Of a stretch of 64,000 nt of DNA, positions 24,735 to 32,484 are shown piece after piece (the first letter of the stretch is position 1; each line of letters opens with the position of its first letter). A model generated the notes under the pieces. It saw only the letters and a list, made by a program, of their open reading frames with translations, had not been told where the DNA came from and did no database searches. A program made the translations under genes and the position numbers. The stretch comes from JABMMZ01 sp044341025 (GTDB taxonomy: Bacteria > Bacteroidota > Bacteroidia > NS11-12g > UBA955): assembly GCA_044341025.1 (NCBI GenBank), contig JBIISM010000006.1, forward strand, positions 62,001-126,000, written 5' to 3'.

Positions 24735-26411
24735 CTAAAAATCGAAGTAATTCTGTATCACCACCTTTTTAGGCTCACATCCTGGGCCAAATAACTTTTG
24801 AACCACCGTTGAACTAGGTGCTTGAACCGTTGGCCCACTGCGTATTGAAATAACCACATTTTTACCATTCGTAACCTGTTTGCTGTTGTCGAACGTGCAA
24901 CCCGTGCTGTCGCCTTGCGAAACGAATATGGCCGAAAATGTATTCTGAATGCTCCACTGGTCAAACTTGATTCCACTATAGGCAATTTCCAAATCCATGT
25001 GTGTAAAGGTATTGCTCTGACAATTGATTAAATTGAGCCCATAAGACTTGGGGTAAATGGTGTTGGTGTTTGGAATAATGGTGTTGCTAAAAGCCCCGTA
25101 AATGGTGCAAAAAGTAGCCGTTTCCAATACGGCACCACTGCCACAAGCACTCACAGCAACCAGATGTATTTTTGATTCTAAAGGCCAACAAATTTTAATG
25201 GCCGAAGAACGCGATGCTTTTGTTTGATAATTGCTTGGCACATACCCATTGTTACCAACAATATCAAACTCACAACCATTCCAAGGGAAGTCGTAAGAAT
25301 TACCAAACTGCACCAAGGCGGTGTCTACCACGCCTAAAAACTGCAAGCCGTTAAATTTCCAATAAAACGCATGCTCCCCTTTCCAATTAAACAAAACCCC
25401 TGGCTTACCCAAAGTTAGAGGCGCGCCGCCATTGACATAAATACTGGCATTGTGGCCTTGAAATTCAATGCCAAATCCCGAAAACGTTGTTTTCCATTCT
25501 GGGATGTTTAAGTTTGGCAAGTATTTAGAAAAGTCTATATCCAAAGCCCCTTGGGTGTGGTAAAATCCGGGCTTGAAATAAACAATCCGTTTACTTGGTG
25601 TTAACTTTGACAAAGCAGTTATGATACCGGCCGATTTATCCGTTGAAACCCAAGGTTTAGAAAAGGTGCCATCACCCGTGCAATACCGGTGCACAAACAC
25701 ACAACCCATGGCCTCTTCAATTGCATCTAGCGGATTGGGTAATTTAACCACAGCAGATGATTTAGACAAACGCAAAGTATCTTTCGAAATGCTTAAGGTT
25801 TGCAATTCATTGGCACTGTCATCATCGTTTAATTGCACTGAATTTCCATTGCTAATTTGAATCTGCTTGCCTTGTTTGAAAAGAGTTTGAGAATCGGTAT
25901 TATCCAAGTATGGTTTCAAAAAAACACTACCTCCATTTTGACTCAAAACCAAGCTGTCATTTCTCAAGGATATTGTTTGGGCAATGTAATTGGACTTAGT
26001 TGATCCAGCATATAATGCATAAGGCACACTGTACAAGGCTTGCGAACCAATAATGGTATAGTTTAGCCCACCTAGCGGATCAATTTTCACTTCTAAAAAC
26101 TGATCGTTTATTCCCCAAGGAATGCTATCGAAAACGCCTAATACAATATTCCCCATGCCAATTACCAAATTGTATAAACCAAATTCATTGGTTTGAACAC
26201 TGTGTCTTTCAATGTAATTGTTCTTGCGGTTTAACACCGAATCATAGACAGAAATTTGGACACAAACAGTTTGGTTCTTTATTGGCTGCCCTGTTTTATT
26301 TCTTAATACACCCTGGTAATTGACCCCTTGAGGCACTTGGGCTAACAAGTGCATTGATAAAGAAAATGCCGCTATAATCGCGAATGCTTTTATGATTGGT
26401 TTAACACCCAT
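24735..26411 (-). CDS. Exported protein with Bacteroidota N-terminal beta domain and beta-helix-like region
   Basis: A 558-residue protein with a signal peptide (AFAIIAAFSLSMHLLAQ). Residues 25-135 carry a module widespread in Bacteroidota surface proteins: VPQGVNYQGVLRNKTGQPI, then a TNEFGLYNLVIGMG block and QALYSVPYALYAG. A low-complexity spacer follows, then from about residue 235 a region with repeated short beta turns and Asn ladders (NTIYPKSYGLNLINCQSN) suggesting a right-handed beta-helix. The C-terminus has no sorting domain that I can recognise. It is one base after the small T9SS gene and shares its promoter. Possibly a polysaccharide-binding or tail-fibre-like surface protein; function unknown. 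Confidence 0.8.
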   Translation of the reverse strand: MGVKPIIKAFAIIAAFSLSMHLLAQVPQGVNYQGVLRNKTGQPIKNQTVCVQISVYDSVLNRKNNYIERHSVQTNEFGLYNLVIGMGNIVLGVFDSIPWGINDQFLEVKIDPLGGLNYTIIGSQALYSVPYALYAGSTKSNYIAQTISLRNDSLVLSQNGGSVFLKPYLDNTDSQTLFKQGKQIQISNGNSVQLNDDDSANELQTLSISKDTLRLSKSSAVVKLPNPLDAIEEAMGCVFVHRYCTGDGTFSKPWVSTDKSAGIITALSKLTPSKRIVYFKPGFYHTQGALDIDFSKYLPNLNIPEWKTTFSGFGIEFQGHNASIYVNGGAPLTLGKPGVLFNWKGEHAFYWKFNGLQFLGVVDTALVQFGNSYDFPWNGCEFDIVGNNGYVPSNYQTKASRSSAIKICWPLESKIHLVAVSACGSGAVLETATFCTIYGAFSNTIIPNTNTIYPKSYGLNLINCQSNTFTHMDLEIAYSGIKFDQWSIQNTFSAIFVSQGDSTGCTFDNSKQVTNGKNVVISIRSGPTVQAPSSTVVQKLFGPGCEPKKVVIQNYFDF

Positions 26412-26412
26412 T

Positions 26413-26877
26413 TTAGTACAATTTAAGAATTTTGAACGTACGGATTATCTGTTTGTTTTCAGAATATAAAACCAGCAGATAGGTGGATGGATTAAAATGC
26501 TCTAAATTTATTACCGTGCTATATGCATTTGAGTCTAATAGTTTACCATAAGCATCATACAAGCAATAAGACTTAAAATCTATTGTACTTGAAACTTGAA
26601 TTTCTTGAGTGAAAGGATTAGGATAAACGATGGTTTCAGCGCCGGCCAAATATCGTATTTCAGTATTGCTATTTTCAAGATCAACCTGCAAAAAACCTTG
26701 GGTGCTGTAATGGTTTAAGGCCTTAATGGTTTTAATAAGCGGCTCAGCAATTGAAACAGCAGCGAACAAAGAATCATTATTCATAAACAAACTGCTAGAA
26801 CCCAAGCAATATGAATTAGTTTGGGCTTTGCATTGAACACAAAAGACAATCGAAAACAGAATGGTAAAATATTTCAT
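26413..26877 (-). CDS. Small T9SS-secreted protein
   Basis: A 154-residue protein with a short signal peptide (MKYFTILFSIVFCVQCKAQ), about 50 residues with no recognised domain, and a full T9SS type A sorting domain occupying the rest. In that domain TIVYPNPFTQEIQVSST, YDAYGKLLDSN and FNPSTYLLVLYSE follow the family pattern. The cargo part is therefore only about 60 residues, unusually small for this pathway. It is the first gene of the pair with the 558-residue protein, so both are probably made together. Confidence 0.85.
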   Translation of the reverse strand: MKYFTILFSIVFCVQCKAQTNSYCLGSSSLFMNNDSLFAAVSIAEPLIKTIKALNHYSTQGFLQVDLENSNTEIRYLAGAETIVYPNPFTQEIQVSSTIDFKSYCLYDAYGKLLDSNAYSTVINLEHFNPSTYLLVLYSENKQIIRTFKILKLY

Positions 26878-26884
26878 CTTTGAG

Positions 26885-26892
26885 CAAATATA
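26885..26892 (-). promoter_or_regulatory. -7 promoter box (TATATTTG) close to the start of the small T9SS gene
   Basis: Exact TAnnTTTG match on the minus strand, only seven bases before the ATG at 26877. It would give a nearly leaderless mRNA. No -33 element is visible. Confidence 0.4.
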
Positions 26893-26990
26893 AACAAAAA
26901 CTGAAGAACAGGCCTTGATTCAGTAATTTTTCCCATACCAGGCAATCTCTGATTTTCATCAGGCAATCTAACAAATGTTTCTTGCATCCG

Positions 26991-28364
26991 TTAATCTTCG
27001 ATTTTTTCGTTGCGTATTTTATACAACAAAACAGAGCCTATTACAAAGAAAACAACCAATGACAACACGGAATAACGCATGCTTATTTCTCCGTTCATGT
27101 TGCGCATCATGTGTTCAATAAATCCAAATGAAAAGGTCCCAATGGCAACCGCTACTTTCTCCGAAAATTCATAAAAACTAAAATACGATGCATTGTCTGC
27201 ACTATTGCTTGGTATCATCTTAGCAAATGTAGAACGCGACAAACTTTGTATACCGCCCATAACCGAACCAACGACGGCCGCTATCACATAAAACGCATTG
27301 ATTGAATACACAAAATATGCGGCTATGCAGATCACAATCCATATCAGGGTCAACAACAACAATGCCTTTAAATTGCCGATCATTTTAGACACTTTTGAAA
27401 ACAAATAGGCACCCGCAATGGCAATCAATTGAATCAATAATATTGTAATGATTAGTTTATCCGAAGGCATGTGCAGTTCTTTGTCTGCAAACGAGGCGGC
27501 AACATACATAACTGTTTGCACCCCCATGCTGTAAAAGAAAAAAGCACTTAAATATTTTTTAATTAATGGTGAAGCTTTTACCGCATGGTAAACCTTTATC
27601 AATTCGTTGTACCCTTTACTAAATGAAGTTTTGTTTCCAGCTGCACTGTTTTTAGGCAAATAATAAAATGGAATTAAAGAAAAGCCCAACCACCAAACAC
27701 CTACAGCCACAAAAGCAATTCGACTTGCATCGCCCGCAAAATGTTTGTTGGCTAGCTTAATCGCATCCGCTGAAGCCAGTGATGGATCTGCTGCCATCAA
27801 GCCCTCAATATAGGGTTGGGTATTAAAAATCAAACTTGGCTTTAACACCATCACTAAGTTGATTATCAACAACAATACACCTCCAATATAACCCATAGAA
27901 AACCCTTTGGCACTCAATTGATCATAACGGTCTTCGGTAGCAATCTCAGGCAAATAGGCGTTGTAAAAAACAATGCTCCCAGCATATCCTATCGTTCCAA
28001 GTATAAATGTAACAATGCCAATATACACATGCTGGCTATCGAAGAAATACATAGCAAAGCAACTCACTACGCCAATGTAAACAAAGGCTTTCATAAACGA
28101 CTTCTTATTCCCAGCACTGTCGGCAATTCCACTCAATAAAGGATTAATTAATGCAATAACAACAAAGGCAAACGACAAACAATAGGCAAATAAAATAGAG
28201 TCGGTTAAATGCATACCCAAAATATCCACGCCATTCTTGGTTTGTGCATTCCAATATATCGGGAATAAAGCTGAGGTAATTGTTAAAGGGAAGACACTGT
28301 TCGCCCAATCGTACATGCACCAAGCATTGGTAATACGTTTATCATTTTTAATTGTTGATGCCAT
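26991..28364 (-). CDS. MFS transporter, UMF1/Atg22-like family
   Basis: A 457-residue inner-membrane protein with about twelve hydrophobic segments. CMYDWANSVFPLTITSALFP at the N-terminus is the signature of the UMF1 branch of the major facilitator superfamily, related to yeast Atg22, which exports amino acids from the vacuole. Further family blocks are GYAGSIVFYNAYLPEIA and GGIQSLSRSTFAKMIP. The substrate in bacteria is not established. It is the third gene of a minus-strand run with the methyltransferase gene eight bases upstream. Confidence 0.92.
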   Translation of the reverse strand: MASTIKNDKRITNAWCMYDWANSVFPLTITSALFPIYWNAQTKNGVDILGMHLTDSILFAYCLSFAFVVIALINPLLSGIADSAGNKKSFMKAFVYIGVVSCFAMYFFDSQHVYIGIVTFILGTIGYAGSIVFYNAYLPEIATEDRYDQLSAKGFSMGYIGGVLLLIINLVMVLKPSLIFNTQPYIEGLMAADPSLASADAIKLANKHFAGDASRIAFVAVGVWWLGFSLIPFYYLPKNSAAGNKTSFSKGYNELIKVYHAVKASPLIKKYLSAFFFYSMGVQTVMYVAASFADKELHMPSDKLIITILLIQLIAIAGAYLFSKVSKMIGNLKALLLLTLIWIVICIAAYFVYSINAFYVIAAVVGSVMGGIQSLSRSTFAKMIPSNSADNASYFSFYEFSEKVAVAIGTFSFGFIEHMMRNMNGEISMRYSVLSLVVFFVIGSVLLYKIRNEKIED

Positions 28365-28372
28365 TCAAGAAG

Positions 28373-29023
28373 TTAATCTTGACAAAAATAGATTTTATTT
28401 TTAAATACCGGATGCTTGATCGAATAAAATGAAGAAAAAACCCACGACAGTTGCTTTTCATAGTCTTTGTGGTTCATCCCCTCAGCAGCCATAGTGTTGC
28501 GCATGTATATGCCGCCTTCCTTTAATAATTCTCTGTTGCGTTTTAAATAATCTTGGTCTTTGCAAAAATCAGGTATCCGATTGTCCCAAAACACATCATC
28601 AACAATCAAATCGTACGAATGCGCCTCCAATTGATGGATTGCCGTTTTAGCATCCAAACAAAGCATCTCTCCATTGCCCGTCTCGTCCTGGTTAAAATAT
28701 GTCTGTTTCAAGCGTATAATATCCGCATCAATCTCAACTGCAGTATAGGTATAAGACCAATTGAATTTATTTTTCATAATTGACAAAATAGACCCTGCCC
28801 CTAAACCGAGAATCAATATCCTAGTTGGGCGGTGTTTTTTCAAAACCTCTTCTATCCCCTTCAGCATGATTTGATGCAAACTACCAAAACTGTAATTGGC
28901 GTTTTCGGAATTCAATACTCTAACGCCATTTTCGTAATTCACCTCATACTTTTGGCCTAATTTGGTTGTGCCCTCTTCTATAACCTGAGGATACACAAAA
29001 CTGATAATTTTCTTTGAACTCAA
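28373..29023 (-). CDS. Spermidine-synthase-like methyltransferase-fold protein
   Basis: A 216-residue Rossmann-fold protein. The nucleotide/SAM-binding motif ILILGLGAGSILSIMK, the acidic second motif TAVEIDADIIRLK and DLIVDDVFWDN match spermidine synthase and related methyltransferases. The N-terminal beta domain of true polyamine synthases is reduced to about 60 residues and the putrescine-binding residues cannot be confirmed. A general SAM-dependent role is safer than a polyamine one. It lies between a small exported protein and a UMF1 transporter in one tight operon. Confidence 0.85.
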   Translation of the reverse strand: MSSKKIISFVYPQVIEEGTTKLGQKYEVNYENGVRVLNSENANYSFGSLHQIMLKGIEEVLKKHRPTRILILGLGAGSILSIMKNKFNWSYTYTAVEIDADIIRLKQTYFNQDETGNGEMLCLDAKTAIHQLEAHSYDLIVDDVFWDNRIPDFCKDQDYLKRNRELLKEGGIYMRNTMAAEGMNHKDYEKQLSWVFSSFYSIKHPVFKNKIYFCQD

Positions 29024-29025
29024 AA

Positions 29026-29253
29026 TCAGAATAAATAAAAGAATCCAAAATGCAAGCCTATGCTGCTAACGCCAGCACCCAAAGAAAATGACTTAGTTGA
29101 TGGATAAGGTACATCATTCTTGTTTTTAGTCTGTATTCCTTTCTGATAACCTGCCTCAATACTTACACCATACTTCTGGGCTTGTAAAAATCCTGACATA
29201 CCCAAAGCCAAAAGAAAGCAAAATAATTTTATTTTTACAGTTTTTGGCTTCAT
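29026..29253 (-). CDS. Small exported hypothetical protein
   Basis: 75 residues from the ATG at 29251-29253, chosen because it opens a clean signal peptide (VKIKLFCFLLALGMSGFLQAQ); the longer frame would add 23 unrelated residues. The mature part (KYGVSIEAGYQKGIQTKNK, and a GLHFGFFYLF end) looks like the start of an outer-membrane beta-barrel ending in an aromatic residue. It is far too short to form one, so it may be a remnant. It is two bases from the methyltransferase gene and is probably the operon leader. Confidence 0.6.
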   Translation of the reverse strand: MKPKTVKIKLFCFLLALGMSGFLQAQKYGVSIEAGYQKGIQTKNKNDVPYPSTKSFSLGAGVSSIGLHFGFFYLF

Positions 29254-29261
29254 TATTGAGG

Positions 29262-29269
29262 CAAATATA
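29262..29269 (-). promoter_or_regulatory. -7 promoter box (TATATTTG) for the 29253-26991 operon
   Basis: Exact TAnnTTTG match eight bases before the ATG at 29253, again leaving a very short leader. No TTTG at the usual -33 distance. Confidence 0.4.
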
Positions 29270-29332
29270 CTGAAAGCTTTATTCAAATAAAATTGTGTAT
29301 TTTTCGCTAATAACTTCCTCAATCAAAATGAT

Positions 29333-29340
29333 TAACTTTG
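29333..29340 (+). promoter_or_regulatory. -7 promoter box (TAACTTTG) for purQ
   Basis: Exact TAnnTTTG match ending six bases before the purQ ATG, so the transcript would begin at or within a base or two of the start codon. Confidence 0.5.
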
Positions 29341-29346
29341 CAGCAA

Positions 29347-30045
29347 ATGAAATTTGGTGTAGTAATATTTCCCGGTTCAAATTGCGACAAAGACTTAATT
29401 GAAACCCTTTCTGCAATTTCCAATTCTCCCGTTCAAGAACTTTGGCACAAAGACACAGACTTGAAAGGGGTTGATTTTGTATTTCTTCCTGGTGGCTTCA
29501 GTTATGGCGACTACCTCAGAAGTGGTGCTATCGCAAAATTGAGTCCAATCATGCAAAGCGTTATCGAACACGCAAATAATGGCGGATATGTTATGGGCAT
29601 TTGCAATGGTTTTCAAATCCTTTGTGAAAGTGGTTTATTGCCTGGCGCTCTTTTGCGCAACAACAAACAAAAATTTATTTGCGACAATGTGTTTTTAAAA
29701 CCGGCAAATACCGACCTTAAAACCACCAATTTGTTAAATGCAAACAAGGCCTACAAAGTACCAATCGCCCATGGGGAAGGAAGATATTATGCCGATGAAG
29801 AAACCTTAAAATCTATTGAAGCCAATGGCCAGGTAATGTTTAGATATTGCAATGAAAATGCTGAGGTAAATGAAGAAAGCAATCCCAATGGTTCGCTTAA
29901 CAGCATCGCTGGAATTTGCAATGCAGGGAAAAATGTATTTGGAATGATGCCACATCCTGAAAGATGTTTTGCTGAGCATTTGCTTAACACCGACGGCCGC
30001 GCCATTTTCGACAGCATTATGGAAGGTTCTGCTGTTGGTGCATAA
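29347..30045 (+). CDS. purQ: Phosphoribosylformylglycinamidine synthase, glutaminase subunit
   Basis: A 232-residue class I glutamine amidotransferase that supplies ammonia for the fourth step of purine synthesis (FGAR to FGAM) in complex with PurL and PurS. The N-terminus MKFGVVIFPGSNCDKD is characteristic of PurQ. The nucleophile elbow is GICNGFQIL with the catalytic Cys, and the His/Glu pair is in GMMPHPERCF near the C-terminus. The ATG at 29347 is chosen over an in-frame TTG three codons earlier because it matches family length. It is a single-gene unit; purL is not nearby. Confidence 0.95.
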   Translation: MKFGVVIFPGSNCDKDLIETLSAISNSPVQELWHKDTDLKGVDFVFLPGGFSYGDYLRSGAIAKLSPIMQSVIEHANNGGYVMGICNGFQILCESGLLPGALLRNNKQKFICDNVFLKPANTDLKTTNLLNANKAYKVPIAHGEGRYYADEETLKSIEANGQVMFRYCNENAEVNEESNPNGSLNSIAGICNAGKNVFGMMPHPERCFAEHLLNTDGRAIFDSIMEGSAVGA

Positions 30046-30069
30046 TCCAATCAAATAATTTATTAGAAA

Positions 30070-30094
30070 GGGCCTTCTAAATAAGGGCTTTTTT
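30070..30094 (+). terminator. Probable terminator after purQ
   Basis: Imperfect GGCCTT / AAGGGC hairpin with a six-base loop followed by TTTTTT, 24 bases past the purQ stop and touching the end of hemW. Confidence 0.5.
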
Positions 30095-31235
30095 ATTCTA
30101 CAAACAATTCGGAGGCCACTGCATCCGCATACAACTTACCTTCTTCAGTTAAGAAAATTCGAGAATTCTCTTGCCTAATCAAACCCCGCTCCAAAAACGA
30201 AACCACCCGTTCTTGAAACTCAAAATTCTCTAATCCAAAGGTATCCAAATGCTCAATATCGCAACCCCAAATGGTGCGCAAACTGGTCATGACATATTCG
30301 TTGTATTTATTTTCCGTACTCAAAACCTCTATGGTTTCAGGCACTTCTCCTTTTTCAATCGACTCAACATAAACATTGATGTCAGACACATTCCACCTGC
30401 GTTCAATTCCATTGTATGAATGTGCCGAGGGTCCAATGCCTATATATGGCTTATTCTGCCAATACGAAGTATTGTGAACCGCCATTTTATCGGGCAAACA
30501 ATAATTGCTAATCTCATAATGTAACCAAGCCTTTTCGCGCATAAAATCCATGCCTAACTGAAACTGTTCTGCACCCGCTATTTCATTTGGTCCCTCCGAT
30601 TTTTCTTTTTCAATCAACTTTTTCCATGGAGTATTCTCTTCCAAAGTTAATCCGTAACATGACAAGTGACTAATAGGATAAGAAACCGCTTTATTCAAAT
30701 TCTGCAACCATTGTTCATTGCTGCAATTGGGGATACCAAAGATCAAATCAATGCTCAATTCAAAGCCCATTTCGCTTGCCAATGCCAAAGCCAACTCAGC
30801 CTCCATGGCCGTATGCGCCCTATTCATCCACTGTAAATGTTCGTCGTAAAAACTTTGAACACCAACACTAAAACGTGTAATACCCATAGCCTTCCAAGCC
30901 ACTAAATTCTCAAGTGTCATATCATCGGGATTTGCCTCTAAAGTAATTTCACTCAAATGGTTGTTTGGGTATAATTCCTTTACCTTAGTGATAATACTTT
31001 GTATTTGCTGAGGTTCCACATATGAGGGTGTCCCTCCGCCAAAATACAAGGTTTCCAATATGTGTTCTTCTCCCTTATTTTTCATTTCAAGCTCTTTTAT
31101 CAAGGCTTCAATTAAACCCGGGGCTTGCTTCTTTCCTGTTTTAAAAAAAAAATTACAATAGACACACGATTGCCTGCAAAATGGGATATGAACGTAGATT
31201 CCTGACACGCCGCAAACTAAACCATTTAAACGCAC
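30093..31235 (-). CDS. hemW: Radical SAM coproporphyrinogen III oxidase-like protein (heme chaperone HemW)
   Basis: A 380-residue radical SAM enzyme of the HemN/HemW family. IYVHIPFCRQSCVYCNFFF contains the CxxxCxxC cluster-binding Cys triad. ETLYFGGGTPSYVEP is the GGTP motif, SVGVQSFYDEHLQWMNRAH follows, and IGIGPSAHSYNG matches the HemW heme-binding region. Length and the missing N-terminal HemN extension favour HemW, a heme-delivery protein, over the anaerobic oxidase. The protein begins unusually far upstream of the first strand (MRLNGLVCGVSG); a GTG just before SGIYV is an alternative start. Convergent with purQ. Confidence 0.9.
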   Translation of the reverse strand: MRLNGLVCGVSGIYVHIPFCRQSCVYCNFFFKTGKKQAPGLIEALIKELEMKNKGEEHILETLYFGGGTPSYVEPQQIQSIITKVKELYPNNHLSEITLEANPDDMTLENLVAWKAMGITRFSVGVQSFYDEHLQWMNRAHTAMEAELALALASEMGFELSIDLIFGIPNCSNEQWLQNLNKAVSYPISHLSCYGLTLEENTPWKKLIEKEKSEGPNEIAGAEQFQLGMDFMREKAWLHYEISNYCLPDKMAVHNTSYWQNKPYIGIGPSAHSYNGIERRWNVSDINVYVESIEKGEVPETIEVLSTENKYNEYVMTSLRTIWGCDIEHLDTFGLENFEFQERVVSFLERGLIRQENSRIFLTEEGKLYADAVASELFVE

Positions 31236-31306
31236 TTATCCTATTAAAAACAAAGGGGAAAATCTATATTTTTTTGAAAATAAGGTGTCCAAAAATGAGA
31301 AAAAGT

Positions 31307-31337
31307 TTTGTTTTTTATTTTATTATATTTAGTTTTG
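31307..31337 (+). promoter_or_regulatory. Bacteroidota promoter for the universal stress protein gene
   Basis: TTTG (31307-31310), 19 bases, then TAGTTTTG (31330-31337): an exact match to both consensus elements with standard spacing. Transcription should begin near 31343, about 19 bases before the ATG. Confidence 0.8.
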
Positions 31338-31361
31338 TTAAACTTAACAATCTCAAAGCCT

Positions 31362-32168
31362 ATGATTAATATTAACACTATTCTAGTCCCTTTTGTAGAT
31401 TCTCCTTCTGCAATCGGAGCCCTTAAAACAGCCATCGCAATTTCAAAAATCAACCATTCTAAACTGGTGGTTATCCATGTCGTTAACGACAAAACACCAG
31501 AGAATCTTTTGGAAACAGTGAAAAACATCTGCGGCCCAGAAAATGCTGTATTCACCTTCATGGAACGCAGCGGAAATATTTCACGCGAAATCATTAAAGC
31601 CGAAAAAGAATGCAGTGCAAATTTAATCATCATGGGCGCCTATGGGCTTACAGGGTGGCAACAATTTTGGGTCGGCAGCAATGCCTTTAAAGTAATTAGC
31701 ACCTCCCACTGCCCTGTAATTACTCTGCAAAACGATGTGGGCACTTTTAAAGGTTTTAATAAAATCATGTTGCCATTAGACGACAGCGAAGAAACCCGCC
31801 AAAAAGTGAATTGGGTAGCCAGACTCGCCAAAGGTTTCGATGCTGAAGTGCTTATTTTTAACACCACTAAGGTAAAGGGTGATGATTCTCGTAAAAAATT
31901 GGCTATTTACGCTCAACAAGTCGAAGAAATACTGAACAAGGAAGGCATCAAAACCCAGTTCGATGAAAGCTATGGCAATAACATCGCTGAAGATTGTATC
32001 AAATTTGCTCAACTCCATAGTTGCGACCTTATAAGTATTATGACCGAAACCGAACAAACCAATAGCTTTTTCATGGGCACGTATGCCCAACAATTGGTGA
32101 GTACTTCGCCGGTGCCGGTAATATCGATTCATGCGCGGTCGGTCGCCAAACCTACCGGCATGGGATAG
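31362..32168 (+). CDS. Universal stress protein, tandem UspA domains
   Basis: A 268-residue cytoplasmic protein of two UspA domains. The ATG at 31362 is chosen because MININTILVPFVDSPSAIGA starts the first domain correctly and the promoter lies just upstream, excluding the longer frame. Domain one ends with LIIMGAYGLTGWQQFWVGSN, the Gly-x2-Gly-x9-Gly type nucleotide-binding block. Domain two begins NKIMLPLDDSEETRQKV and lacks the full Gly motif (LISIMTETEQTNSFFMGT). Such proteins respond to starvation and stress; the exact ligand is unknown. Confidence 0.93.
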   Translation: MININTILVPFVDSPSAIGALKTAIAISKINHSKLVVIHVVNDKTPENLLETVKNICGPENAVFTFMERSGNISREIIKAEKECSANLIIMGAYGLTGWQQFWVGSNAFKVISTSHCPVITLQNDVGTFKGFNKIMLPLDDSEETRQKVNWVARLAKGFDAEVLIFNTTKVKGDDSRKKLAIYAQQVEEILNKEGIKTQFDESYGNNIAEDCIKFAQLHSCDLISIMTETEQTNSFFMGTYAQQLVSTSPVPVISIHARSVAKPTGMG

Positions 32169-32184
32169 TCGATTGAATTTCGTT

Positions 32185-32484
32185 TCATAAACAATTATGC
32201 GGTTCAAACTCGTTACCTCGTTTGTCAGCATAATTTAATTCGTAAGCTTCGAAATCATTCAGTTCAAGCTCGCTTGTTGGATATATTTTCTTCGCATTCG
32301 GAGTCACTCTCACTTTCACCCCTAAAAAGCAAGTTTCCCCCAATGCCCCTTCTGAAACCGGATAGAATCTTTTACGGCTTGGCGTGCGAGGTTTACGCAG
32401 GGAAAAAAGCGCAGTGTACTCCTGTACATGAGTATTTTTTAACCAGAAAACCGAAGCAATCCGAGTTGTAAATGATTCTATCTT
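32185..32484 (-). other. 100-codon open frame without start codon, directly in frame after the muiA stop
   Basis: After the muiA-like TAA the same minus-strand frame stays open for 100 codons to a TGA at 32185-32187, with coding-like composition (VTPNAKKIYPTSELELNDFE, then YADKRGNEFEPHNC). It has no ATG. The right part, on the plus strand, contains a TGTAC/GTACA hairpin and looks like a conserved nucleotide block that I vaguely associate with Bacteroidota intergenic repeats. It may be a gene remnant, a repeat element or a non-coding RNA. The 65-residue plus-strand frame over the same DNA is less convincing. Confidence 0.4.
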
